Positions 51,848-60,401 of a stretch of DNA of 64,000 nt are shown here, one piece after another. Every line of letters begins with the position of its first letter. Within the stretch, counting starts at the first letter, position 1. The stretch comes from Mycobacterium sp. 1245805.9. Lineage in GTDB: Bacteria > Actinomycetota > Actinomycetes > Mycobacteriales > Mycobacteriaceae. The DNA lies in assembly GCF_001672915.1 (NCBI RefSeq), contig NZ_LZKR01000127.1, forward strand, positions 1-64,000. Reading direction: 5' to 3'. A model generated the notes under the pieces. It was not told where the DNA came from. It saw only the letters and a list, made by a program, of their open reading frames with translations, and did no database searches. The position numbers and the translations under genes are program-made.

Positions 51848-52911
51848 CTGAATTTAGTGTGTCTCCTCTGCGAACGAACAGTATCGCATACTTGTATCGC
51901 CTTAAGGGCGCTATACAGATCGATCCCATCTATCAGCGTCAAGGTGAGGTATGGTCTAAGTCGAAGCAGCGGCTGTTAATCGATAGCATTATCAACAGAT
52001 TCGATATACCTAAGATTTATTTTCACGAGCATAACCGACCGATTGACATCGATGGGCAGCGGTATAAATATTCAATAATTGATGGACGCCAGCGCCTCGA
52101 GGCGGTATGGGATTTTATGGAAGGCAAGTTCGCACTTGCGGATGATTTCGTTCTGCTTGAGGACAATAACAGCGATGCAGCTGGATTAACTTACTCGGAA
52201 CTCGAGCAAGATTTTCCCGAGTTGGCGGCGGTATTTGAAGCGTCACCGCTGGACATTATGTTGATTCGTTCAGACGATATCGAGTTGATTGAAGAAATGT
52301 TCAGCCGCTTGAATGAGGCGGTGCCATTAAATGCGGCCGAGAAGAGAAATGGAAAGGGCGGTTACTTGCGCCCGGTCGTCCGTCACCTTGTGGGTACCGA
52401 CTTCTTTGAGCGTAAGCTGCCATTTCGCAACAATCGTTATCGGCACTATGACTTGGCTACCAAATTTCTGTATTGGATCGACCGAGATGATGCTGCCGAC
52501 GTTAAGAAGCAGAACCTAGATGACTTTTGGGATGCAGTAAAGGCTGATCCCGGCGGCGAGGAGTGGGCGCGGTCGCTTTATGACGAAGCGCTAGAAGTCG
52601 TGACCGCGCTAACTCCAACGTTCGAAGATGGGGATAAGCTTCTTGCAAGTGTCGGTATGGTATCAGTCTACTTCTTGCTTGGAATGAAGCGCTTCGAATC
52701 AGGTGATAATTTCCCGCATAGAAACGAACTGGAGTCGTTCGAGCGAGCTCGAAATATCAAAAGATTCAACGACGAGAGCGAATTGACAGCCGGTCAACGC
52801 CGCCTCCTCGAATTCGATCGGCGTGCGCAGAGCCCGAATGACGAGGCCGCACTCAGATATCGCGTATCAGTGCTTGAAGACTTCCTGCGTGACCCATCAG
52901 TATTTGCGTGA
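51844..52911 (+). CDS. DUF262 (GmrS-like, ParB-fold) protein
   Basis: A 355-aa DUF262 protein: PIYQRQGEVWSKSKQRLLIDS (about 28-48), SIIDGRQRLEAVWDFMEGKF (77-96), the FSRLNEAVPLNAAEKRNGKG stretch (about 153-172) and a helical C-terminal half. DUF262 is the NTPase/ParB-like half of GmrSD type IV restriction enzymes; the HNH (DUF1524) half is absent here. It is coupled to the FRG protein, which may supply the effector activity. Confidence 0.82.
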   Translation: MTEFSVSPLRTNSIAYLYRLKGAIQIDPIYQRQGEVWSKSKQRLLIDSIINRFDIPKIYFHEHNRPIDIDGQRYKYSIIDGRQRLEAVWDFMEGKFALADDFVLLEDNNSDAAGLTYSELEQDFPELAAVFEASPLDIMLIRSDDIELIEEMFSRLNEAVPLNAAEKRNGKGGYLRPVVRHLVGTDFFERKLPFRNNRYRHYDLATKFLYWIDRDDAADVKKQNLDDFWDAVKADPGGEEWARSLYDEALEVVTALTPTFEDGDKLLASVGMVSVYFLLGMKRFESGDNFPHRNELESFERARNIKRFNDESELTAGQRRLLEFDRRAQSPNDEAALRYRVSVLEDFLRDPSVFA

Positions 52912-53468
52912 GAGACAGTATTCGGCGCCCGAAGCAATCGCTATCGTCCGCCGGCCAGCGGCTGCGGAGTGCGGCAAGCATTGGCGACCCGGCTCGCTGG
53001 CAGAAGAACAACCACTAGAAGTCCTCGCGTCCGGTGACCGCATCGCTACTCCCGGTTCTAGCAGCTGTTTCAAATGACCTTCATCCGTTGATTCCCGTCG
53101 CTTGACCAGCTAGGCGGGCCCTGTTGACGTCGACCACGCGATAGGCGGTAACGAAGTCGGACGGCCCTTCGAGCGCGAAGGCTCTTGCCCTCAGGCTGAT
53201 CACATCGACCCGCTGCGCTCTCGCCGTTCTCAGATGCTACGGCCATAAGGCGCCCAGTTGTGGTCGGGAGACGTTTGGCGGGCAAAATAAGCCCTACCTC
53301 TTCCGTAGCCCCAGCTTGCCGGGTCATCAGCGGTGTACTGTGCGTCACTGCGTGCCGACACTTATTCGAATCGCACCATGGCGGGCGCTCTACGCAACGC
53401 AATGCGACCGTCGCCTGATACGGCACGTCGAGCCATCTGCAAGCTCTCGCGTCTTCTACGATCGTGAA
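52912..53468. other. Intergenic stretch of the island with no gene seen
   Basis: About 560 bp between DUF262 and the GIY-YIG nuclease. No coding frame with a ribosome site or known domain was found on either strand and no tRNA or attachment repeat was recognised. The frame of the downstream nuclease stays open back to 53316. Confidence 0.4.
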
Positions 53469-54290
53469 GTGACGTCGCTTCGCGCCCAGGTGGATCGTGT
53501 GCTTGAAAAAATGGGCGATGTCATTGGTGGGGCGACACAACTCAGAGGCAGACGCCTTGACGCAGAACAACGCGCCGTTTTGATAACGAAAACCATCGAA
53601 CTGCGACGCGTGCTGGACGCGACCGCCTATCCATACCCGCTTCCCCGCGCCGTCTTTGACCCAGCCGACACTCGGCTGTTCGGCCAGTTCGCCTCGATCG
53701 CCCTTATTGCGCAAGAGCGCATTAACTTGACCGACGTGACGCCCATTTACGGCTCGGGCGTGTATGCGGTTTACTACACGGGCGACTTCACCGATTACGC
53801 GGCAATCGCTAATACCGAAACCCCGATCTACGTGGGCAAGGCACAGCCGCCTCCCAATTCAGTACGTGTTCAGGAACAGGGCACTCCCTTAACCTCACGG
53901 CTGCTGGAGCATCGCAGATCGATTGAGTACGCGGAAAACTTGCAAGTCACCGATTTCTCATGTCGGTTACTGGTAATTGCAACAGGCTGGGAAACGCCAG
54001 CCGAAGTCGAGCTAATCCGCTACTTCCAGCCCCTATGGAACGAAGGCGCTGGACCAGTGCATGGCCTTGGCAAGCATGGTGACAGTGCTACTACACGGGC
54101 AAACCGTCGTTCACCATGGGACACACTTCATCCTGGTCGGCCCTGGGCCAGACGCACCTCTGAGGACCAACTACCCGTCTCCGAGATCAAGGTGAGGATC
54201 ACGAGCCACCTAAATGCTTACCCACCGGTCGCCAATCCTGAGTTGGCGATCGAACACTACGTTGCGACAATCGCCAGACCGTATCAGTAA
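53469..54290 (+). CDS. Eco29kI-family GIY-YIG restriction endonuclease (stand-alone copy)
   Basis: About 273 aa. The GIY-YIG core is GVYAVYY (97-103) and PIYVGKA (119-125), followed by RLLEHRRSIEY with the catalytic Arg, EVELIRYFQPLWNEGAG with the metal Glu, GLGKHG and SPWDTLHPGRPWA, all typical of Eco29kI-family type II enzymes. Start is uncertain: GTG 53469 is used; the frame is open to a TTG at 53316. It faces the Vsr gene and is not in the methyltransferase operon. Confidence 0.8.
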   Translation: MTSLRAQVDRVLEKMGDVIGGATQLRGRRLDAEQRAVLITKTIELRRVLDATAYPYPLPRAVFDPADTRLFGQFASIALIAQERINLTDVTPIYGSGVYAVYYTGDFTDYAAIANTETPIYVGKAQPPPNSVRVQEQGTPLTSRLLEHRRSIEYAENLQVTDFSCRLLVIATGWETPAEVELIRYFQPLWNEGAGPVHGLGKHGDSATTRANRRSPWDTLHPGRPWARRTSEDQLPVSEIKVRITSHLNAYPPVANPELAIEHYVATIARPYQ

Positions 54291-54510
54291 TGCTGCGGAA
54301 GCCCACAAGAGCTCACGAAATCGACCTCGAATCCTGCGGCTTAAGGTCCGACTCGCTTTTCTATGGCAGCTAACGGGTTTCGCCTTCCATTCGAGGACTT
54401 GGTGACTCCATCTAATGGGACTTTGTTATCGACATGCCTGCGGCTTGCGTGGCAATCCAGCAGCCACAGGGTCACATCGCGGCTCGGCGCCGAGGCGGTT
54501 ACGTGCAGGG

Positions 54511-55275
54511 CTATCTAACCCGTGCACGGAGCTCGCAGTATATCCGTTCGGCGGCGTCGGGCATGTCCTCGTGCTCCCATACACGAATAACTCGCCAGCC
54601 GCTGGCTGAGAGCAACTGATCGGTTTCCCGGTCACGCGCCGTATTCTCAAGTAGCTTCGCGTCCCAGAACTCGGCATTTTTTCGAGCGGGCCGGTAATGC
54701 TGCGGACAACCGTGCCAGAAGCATCCATCCACGAACACAACTACCTTCGCCCGCGGGAAGACCAAATCTGCGCGCCGTCGAATTCCCGGGAGCGGAGCCC
54801 GATCGACCCGATACCGCAAGCCCATGCCATGCAATAGCGACCGGAGCCGCCGCTCGGGCTTGGTATCGCGACGCGGATTCGCACGCATTACCGATCGCAC
54901 GGCCGGTGTGGTTGCCCAAGAGTTCGCTGTCTCGGACTGCTTTTCGTTTCTCGGTATCAGTTCGCGCTCGCGAACTTGGCGCCATGCGTCGGCCAAGAGC
55001 TCGGCTCGGTTCGTTCCGGTAACTTCTCCGATGTAGCGCTCGATCGTCCGGGAGCCGTGGCCCCACCGCAGGTAGGCGTAAATTCGCCGACCTGGGCGAG
55101 GCATCCGCAGCGCCACGGAAGCGGTCGCTGCCTCAGGCCCCGATGTGGGAATCCGCCTTACCTCGGCCGATCCGGCAGCCGCGTCTTGTTCGGCCGCGCG
55201 CTCGGATCGGGTCATTCCCGTTGGAGCCCTCCAAGATACATTGGGAGCAATGTCCCGCTTCCAGCCGGATGCCAC
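54511..55275 (-). CDS. Very short patch repair (Vsr) mismatch endonuclease
   Basis: A 254-aa Vsr protein. The Vsr nuclease is residues 120-254: NPRRDTKPERRLRSLLHGMG, IRRRADLVFPRAKVVVFVDG with the metal Asp, CFWHGCPQHYRP, then KNAEFWDAKL and RD. A 110-residue N-terminal extension contains RRIYAYLRWGHGS and YIGEV, an accessory domain seen in other actinobacterial Vsr proteins. It nicks T:G mismatches from deaminated 5mC. GTG start overlaps the methyltransferase stop by one base (TAGTG). Confidence 0.88.
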   Translation of the reverse strand: MASGWKRDIAPNVSWRAPTGMTRSERAAEQDAAAGSAEVRRIPTSGPEAATASVALRMPRPGRRIYAYLRWGHGSRTIERYIGEVTGTNRAELLADAWRQVRERELIPRNEKQSETANSWATTPAVRSVMRANPRRDTKPERRLRSLLHGMGLRYRVDRAPLPGIRRRADLVFPRAKVVVFVDGCFWHGCPQHYRPARKNAEFWDAKLLENTARDRETDQLLSASGWRVIRVWEHEDMPDAAERIYCELRARVR

Positions 55276-56573
55276 TATCTAACCTTGGTCGTCGAGCGCA
55301 ACGCTTTTGCAACGGCATTGGCCATTGCAACGCCGAGCTCGACGGGGACTGCATTTCCAAGTTGGCGCATCTGTTCGCCACGTGGCCCCGCAAGCCACCA
55401 GCTGTCAGGAAACGTCATGATCCTTGCCACTTCGCGGACGGTCAGATAACGGATGGTCCCGTCGTCCTTTCGCAGGACGCTCTCACCGCCTGGCACACCG
55501 TGAACACCAGCCTTGACCGTTTTCGCTGGCCGGTCGAGCTCGTTCGGCGTGTGGCCGGCATAAATTCGCGCACCTGGCCACCCCACATGATGGAGCCAGT
55601 CAGGGTGTTCAACCTTATATCCGATCGGTTCCGGCAATTCACCAATAGCGTCGCGCAGTGTCCTCCATCGGATGAGCCCATCGTGCGGCGGAGGCACCGA
55701 GCGCGTCGGTTCGACGCCAAGCTCGCGCGGTCGGATGTCGTGCTCGTCCCAGTACTCGCCACTAATTTGTCCGTGTAACAGGGCCGACTCGGAGTGGGTT
55801 GGCTTCGGAAACTTCCAATCACCGAGGCCTAGGTCGCGGCGCAACGCGACGACGAAGACGCGCCAGCGTTGTTGTGGTATGCCGTAATCTGCCGCATTGA
55901 CGAGTTGGAAGTGAACGTCATATCGCTCAGTAGGGTCGACACCGTCTGTCTTGAGCGCCTTGACCAGACGTTTATCGTGGTCGAACCATTCTTCACCTTC
56001 GATCCGCCGCTCGAATGGCGCGGCAAGCTCGCGCAATATGTAGTCGTAGTAAGGCCGAAATGACGGGCGCAGCAAGCCTTTGACATTCTCGGCGACGATT
56101 GCACGGGGTCGCACTTCTCGGACACAGCGGAACAATTCGGGCCACATATTGCGGGTGTCACCGAACCCCCGATGAACACCGCCTAGGCTCCACGGTTGGC
56201 AGGGGACCCCGCCGGCCACCACGTCGGCTTTACCCTCCCAAGGAGTGAAATCGACCTTACGTATATCTCCTGCGATGAGCGGCCACAGGTCACTGCCGTC
56301 CTGAAGTGGGAGCGTCCCGACGTCGACATCGTCAGCCACGTTTGCGCGAAGTGTTGCACACGCGCGGCGATCAATCTCGACGGCAAGTTGATGGCGGAAG
56401 CCCGCCTTATCCATCGCCAACGCGAGTCCGCCTGTGCCGGTGAACAGCTCGATGCTCGTGCCGACATGCAAAACTTTGCCTCTACCAGCACTTTTCCGAC
56501 CATCCGGAGTCATGGCGCAAACGCTACCGCGGACGGGTGACAAGCTACTGGAACGGCGCGCGGATTGCGGCAT
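55275..56573 (-). CDS. DNA (cytosine-5) methyltransferase
   Basis: A 432-aa C5 methyltransferase: motif I ELFTGTGGLALAMDKAGF, motif IV GGVPCQPWSLGG with the catalytic Cys, motif VI AENVKG, motif VIII QQRWRVFVVA and motif X QLGNAVPVELG. The target recognition domain lies between VIII and IX. It starts 4 nt after the upstream nuclease stop; an ATG at 56513 gives a 412-aa protein and is equally possible. It would protect host DNA from the Eco29kI-like nuclease. Eco29kI itself cuts CCGCGG; the site here is unproven. Confidence 0.93.
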   Translation of the reverse strand: MPQSARRSSSLSPVRGSVCAMTPDGRKSAGRGKVLHVGTSIELFTGTGGLALAMDKAGFRHQLAVEIDRRACATLRANVADDVDVGTLPLQDGSDLWPLIAGDIRKVDFTPWEGKADVVAGGVPCQPWSLGGVHRGFGDTRNMWPELFRCVREVRPRAIVAENVKGLLRPSFRPYYDYILRELAAPFERRIEGEEWFDHDKRLVKALKTDGVDPTERYDVHFQLVNAADYGIPQQRWRVFVVALRRDLGLGDWKFPKPTHSESALLHGQISGEYWDEHDIRPRELGVEPTRSVPPPHDGLIRWRTLRDAIGELPEPIGYKVEHPDWLHHVGWPGARIYAGHTPNELDRPAKTVKAGVHGVPGGESVLRKDDGTIRYLTVREVARIMTFPDSWWLAGPRGEQMRQLGNAVPVELGVAMANAVAKALRSTTKVR

Positions 56574-56577
56574 TCGC

Positions 56578-57324
56578 TTAGGACTCGGATTCGGGTGCTA
56601 AGTCGGAGTCGGACAGCTCTTCTAACTCTTCGGTGATCATGGCTTGCTCGACTTCCACGTCCATTGGAGGCACAGCGTCGAGATTGGGCAGCGTCAAACC
56701 TGAAAGATGGTCGTGCACAAGCGCTGCGAGTTCTTCTGCCGACTTGTCGGGCGGCGCTAGTCTCGCCGCCCATGGGCGACCTGGGTGCAGTTCGTCCCAA
56801 TACGAGCGGGCCTGGTCTCTTCTCCCGCTACCCGGTGGGTGGTTACCGAAGCCATCTAGGAGCACATTCCAAACGGGTCGGTAATGACCGATTAGCAGCA
56901 TCTCGCCGAGCGGCACCCATATGTCCTCGGCAACTAGGTACCGACACGTGAAGTCGGCCAAATCCAGATTTTGCGTGCCGCTTCTGATGGCAAAGTCTGT
57001 TACTTGCCTAATCGAGTTCTTGTGCTCACGCAGCCGCTCATAGAGCTTGGGCTCGGTAGTTGTCGCCTCCAAACCAACGCCGTGTCGCGCGCCCGGGGGC
57101 CTCGCCCTACCGACATAAATAGGAACGCTGCCTTCGTCGACTCTCGGGGGAACGATCGACTCGTATAAAGGAAGCGACCCGCTGTAGTAGATCGCGTAGA
57201 GGCCGGCACCAGGGAATCTCGACTGGGGAGGCAAAGGCGATAGGGGTTTCGCGAGCAGAGCCCGCTCGACGCTCTTGCCGAGTTCCAGGCGATCCAGCGG
57301 ATTGAATGGTCTGGGCTCGCTCAC
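56578..57324 (-). CDS. Eco29kI-family GIY-YIG restriction endonuclease (operon copy)
   Basis: A 248-aa nuclease. GIY-YIG core GLYAIYY (41-47) and PIYVGRA (68-74), then RLREHKNSIRQ with the catalytic Arg, GEMLLIGHYRPVWN with the metal Glu, GFGNH, and SYWDELHPGRPWA, the same signatures as the copy at 53469 but clearly divergent. First gene of the nuclease-methyltransferase-Vsr operon, which is the complete restriction-modification module. Confidence 0.88.
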   Translation of the reverse strand: MSEPRPFNPLDRLELGKSVERALLAKPLSPLPPQSRFPGAGLYAIYYSGSLPLYESIVPPRVDEGSVPIYVGRARPPGARHGVGLEATTTEPKLYERLREHKNSIRQVTDFAIRSGTQNLDLADFTCRYLVAEDIWVPLGEMLLIGHYRPVWNVLLDGFGNHPPGSGRRDQARSYWDELHPGRPWAARLAPPDKSAEELAALVHDHLSGLTLPNLDAVPPMDVEVEQAMITEELEELSDSDLAPESES

Positions 57325-57561
57325 GCTGGGGAGCCTAATGCTCTAGTTGTTTTGGCGGTGCGGCAGGGCGCTGCCCCGGTGAAGGCAGCGGACTCAAACC
57401 GTCGGGCGTCGGGCGCGGTGGAAACCACGAATCCGGTCCGCGGACGCCCGCCCTATACCCGTGGACACGTTGGATGTTGTCAGGCCGAACCGGTAGCGGT
57501 AGTTGAATCCGGATCACAGCTTGGGTTTTCATTGGGCTGCTACAGTCCACGAGAGGCATCG

Positions 57562-58521
57562 GTGAGCGGAACGGGCGAGACCACGATCGGCGTGACGGAC
57601 TTGCATCCCGTCGGGCGCGGCGTGGAACGGCCGGAACATGTTGTGGTCGCTGGCGACGGCCGGGTGTTCGCCTCCGACAAAGCCTCAGCCGTCGCAGAAC
57701 TCATTGACGAGAACACCGTTCGGCGGATAGGCCAGGCCGGCGGCGAGCCGAACGGCATCGCGCTCGACGGCAACGGCCATTTTCTGATCGCCAATTGGGG
57801 CCTGGGTGTGCTGCAGGGCCTCGACCCACTGACCGGCGCGATCACGACAGTGCTAAGCGGACAACTCGACGGACGCCCATTGCAGTGGTTGAACTTCGTT
57901 CTGGTGGATTCCGTTGGGGCATTGTGGTCTTCGGTAAGCACGATGACACACGACCTTATGGATACCATCGCGCGCGGCACCGCCGATGGGTTCATCTTTC
58001 GGGTCGCACCGGATCGCCAGTCGGTAAAGGTGGTCGCCGACGCTGTGAACTTTCCGAACTGCATAGCGCTGGATCACAACGAGGACTTCCTGTATGTGGT
58101 CCGCACGGTCGCCGCCGACGTGGTGCGGTTTTCGATCCGGGGCGAAACACTTGGGCCGCCAGAGCGATTCGGTCCGCCGCTGGGCGGCCGGCGTCCCAAC
58201 GAGTTCGGCCCGGACGCGGGCCGGTTCCTGGCCGACCCGCAGGTTAGCCGCCGGTGGGGGATGGCCGACGGATGCGCCTTCGATGCCGACGGAAACCTCT
58301 GGGTCACACTCGTTCTCGCCAACAGGATCGTCGCGATCAGCCCTGACGGCCGGGCAACAACCGTCATCGAAGACCCCGACGGCACGTTATTAAAAGCCCC
58401 GACCAGCATCGCCTGGGGCGGGCAGGACACACGCGACATCTACATCGGCTCGATCACCACCCCTTACGTGCTCAAGGGCAGAAGCTCGGTGCCGGGCCTC
58501 CCGCTAATCCACCAGCGCTAG
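57562..58521 (+). CDS. SMP-30/gluconolactonase-like six-bladed propeller protein
   Basis: A 319-aa beta-propeller of the SMP-30/strictosidine-synthase type: repeated blades with RPEHVVVAGDGRVFASD, EPNGIALDGNGHFLIANW, FPNCIALDHNEDFLYVV and MADGCAFDADGNLWVTL. The conserved Glu, Asn and Asp of the calcium-dependent lactonase site can be traced in these blades. GTG start with GAGAGG. The 237 bp before it hold no gene. Shares CTAG stop with the convergent SDR gene. Confidence 0.8.
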   Translation: MSGTGETTIGVTDLHPVGRGVERPEHVVVAGDGRVFASDKASAVAELIDENTVRRIGQAGGEPNGIALDGNGHFLIANWGLGVLQGLDPLTGAITTVLSGQLDGRPLQWLNFVLVDSVGALWSSVSTMTHDLMDTIARGTADGFIFRVAPDRQSVKVVADAVNFPNCIALDHNEDFLYVVRTVAADVVRFSIRGETLGPPERFGPPLGGRRPNEFGPDAGRFLADPQVSRRWGMADGCAFDADGNLWVTLVLANRIVAISPDGRATTVIEDPDGTLLKAPTSIAWGGQDTRDIYIGSITTPYVLKGRSSVPGLPLIHQR

Positions 58522-59363
58522 CCGGACGGCCCCGGCCGCATGAAGTTGGGCAGCGCCTCGTCCGGGTCCGAAGGGATCATCGATTCCGGCAGCCCCCACA
58601 GCTGCCGAATGGTCGCCCCGCCGTCGACCACGAGCGTCTGACCCGTGATGCGGGCGGCCAGCTCCGATGACAGGAACAACGCGGCGTTCGCGATGTCATG
58701 CGCGCGGGGCGCCGCCAGCGGATTAATTCCGTTGACGGCGTACTCGTTTGGCGGCTGGTCCTCGTTGCCGGTGCCCACATTGCCCGGCGCAACCGCGTTG
58801 GCGCGAATACCGTAGCGCCCCAGCTCGTCCGCGAAGGTCTTGACGAGCGAGATGACGCCGGCCTTGGCGGCGCCGTAAGCGGCATGGTAGGTCGCCGCCG
58901 CGATGCCGTCGACGGAGGCGATCGCCACCAGCGACCCGCCGCTGCGCTGGGTGATCATGTACCTCCCGACGGCTTGGAAGAGGTAGAACACCTGGGTCAG
59001 GTTGTAGTGGATCGCCGCGTCCCACAACTGGGTGCTGGTCTCCTCGACCTTCGACCAGGTCGCGCCGCCGATGATGTCGACGCACACGTCCACCCCGCCC
59101 AGCGCCGCGACCGCATCGTCGATCGCCCGACCGACCTGCACGGGGTCGGTCATGTCGGCGACGATCGGGACGGCCTTGCCTCCCCGGCCGGCGATCTCGT
59201 CGGCGATGCGATGCGCGCGCTGCTCGTCGATATCGATACAGGCCACCGTCGCTCCCGCCTCGGCAAGGGCCAACGACGTGAACCAGCCATGGCCCGCGCG
59301 CTCCGGGATGTACCCCGCACCCGACACCACGGCACGCTTACCGGACAGCCCCAAATCAATCAC
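58518..59363 (-). CDS. Short-chain dehydrogenase/reductase
   Basis: A 281-aa SDR. The cofactor motif is an atypical SGAGYIPERAGHG near 14-26 instead of TGxxxGxG. NNAG is replaced by DIIGG, and the Tyr-Lys pair is in AAYGAAKAGV near 162-166 with Ser in VAIASVDG. VDGGATIRQLWG closes the domain. A start ATG at 59363. Substrate unknown. Confidence 0.84.
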   Translation of the reverse strand: MIDLGLSGKRAVVSGAGYIPERAGHGWFTSLALAEAGATVACIDIDEQRAHRIADEIAGRGGKAVPIVADMTDPVQVGRAIDDAVAALGGVDVCVDIIGGATWSKVEETSTQLWDAAIHYNLTQVFYLFQAVGRYMITQRSGGSLVAIASVDGIAAATYHAAYGAAKAGVISLVKTFADELGRYGIRANAVAPGNVGTGNEDQPPNEYAVNGINPLAAPRAHDIANAALFLSSELAARITGQTLVVDGGATIRQLWGLPESMIPSDPDEALPNFMRPGPSG

Positions 59364-59486
59364 GGCCGACCTCCATTGCGCCCCAACGAGTCAGCCAGTG
59401 CTGGCCGACGGTCGTACGGGGCAGTATCGAGACGGCGTCGACCGCTGTCAATGACGCCCGACGAGCCCGACCCGCCGACAAGCCGC

Positions 59487-60287
59487 TTATGCGGGCTGCT
59501 CATCAGCGGATCGTCGCATCGGCTCCCAGCGTCCTTCCGGTTGCGCGAGGCGGTCGGCGATCACGTAGAGGGTTTCGAGGTTGTGTCCGTATCCGAAATG
59601 GCTGCTATGGACTTCAATGTTTTCGGTCCGCGGCGCGGGCAGGCTCGTGCAGCACCGCCAGGCCACGATCCCGTCGGTCTTGCTGTAGATGCAGGTGGTT
59701 GGCACCGTCAACGGCTGCTCGCGCCTGATGCGGGCGGCTTCCGAGACGGCCGCGGTGGCGCTCGCACCCCGGTTGAGCAGCTGCCACATGCGCCAGGCGT
59801 GGGTGGCCCGGTGATCGCCGCGGAACGGGGAACCCAAGGTAATCACCGACCGCACATCATCGGGGAATGCGCGCGCCAACTCGCGGGCATAGATGCCGCC
59901 TGCGCTCCAGCCGATGACGCTGACCCGCCGTCCATGGCGCGACCGCAGCTGGTGAAGACGCGCCGGCAGCTGCTCTTTCATGCTGGGCCGATACCCCAGG
60001 TTGACACCGAGGCGCCAGTCGTGAGCGTGATACCCCAGCTGACGCAGCACGCCGCGCAGGAACTGAGTCGATCGCGCACCGGCCAGAAACCCCGGAAGCA
60101 CCAGCACGGGGTGTCCGTCGCCGTGGGGCCAACGGGCGATCACGTCACGGGAAAGCTGCGCCACCAGGTATTCGGGGATGGCCCGCAGTTCCAGCGCGCG
60201 CAGCCAGTTGCCTGGCGCAGTCACACCAACGGCATCGGGCACGGCATTGGCTTCAGGGCTGCCCACCCGATCAGAAACAGAGGGCAT
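59487..60287 (-). CDS. Lipase/esterase-like alpha/beta hydrolase
   Basis: A 266-aa alpha/beta hydrolase: HPVLVLPGFLAGARST near 58, nucleophile Ser in VIGWSAGG near 123, Asp in YSKTDGIVAW near 213 and His in SSHFGYGHN near 235. The layout is that of a bacterial triacylglycerol lipase or PGAP1-like protein. AAGGAGA precedes the ATG. It stands alone. Confidence 0.8.
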   Translation of the reverse strand: MPSVSDRVGSPEANAVPDAVGVTAPGNWLRALELRAIPEYLVAQLSRDVIARWPHGDGHPVLVLPGFLAGARSTQFLRGVLRQLGYHAHDWRLGVNLGYRPSMKEQLPARLHQLRSRHGRRVSVIGWSAGGIYARELARAFPDDVRSVITLGSPFRGDHRATHAWRMWQLLNRGASATAAVSEAARIRREQPLTVPTTCIYSKTDGIVAWRCCTSLPAPRTENIEVHSSHFGYGHNLETLYVIADRLAQPEGRWEPMRRSADEQPA

Positions 60288-60401
60288 AGGTGGTGTCTCC
60301 TTACCGCACGCACTTGCCAGCGCGTCACGACCAGCATTGCACTCACAAACCTGGATCGTGACCAAGTTCGATGGCAAGTCTCGACCGCCGCCAACGATGG
60401 C

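Noticed and set aside
54291-54510. A possible tRNA-like T-loop (CTCGAATCC)
   Set aside because: No acceptor stem, D-arm or anticodon arm could be paired around it.
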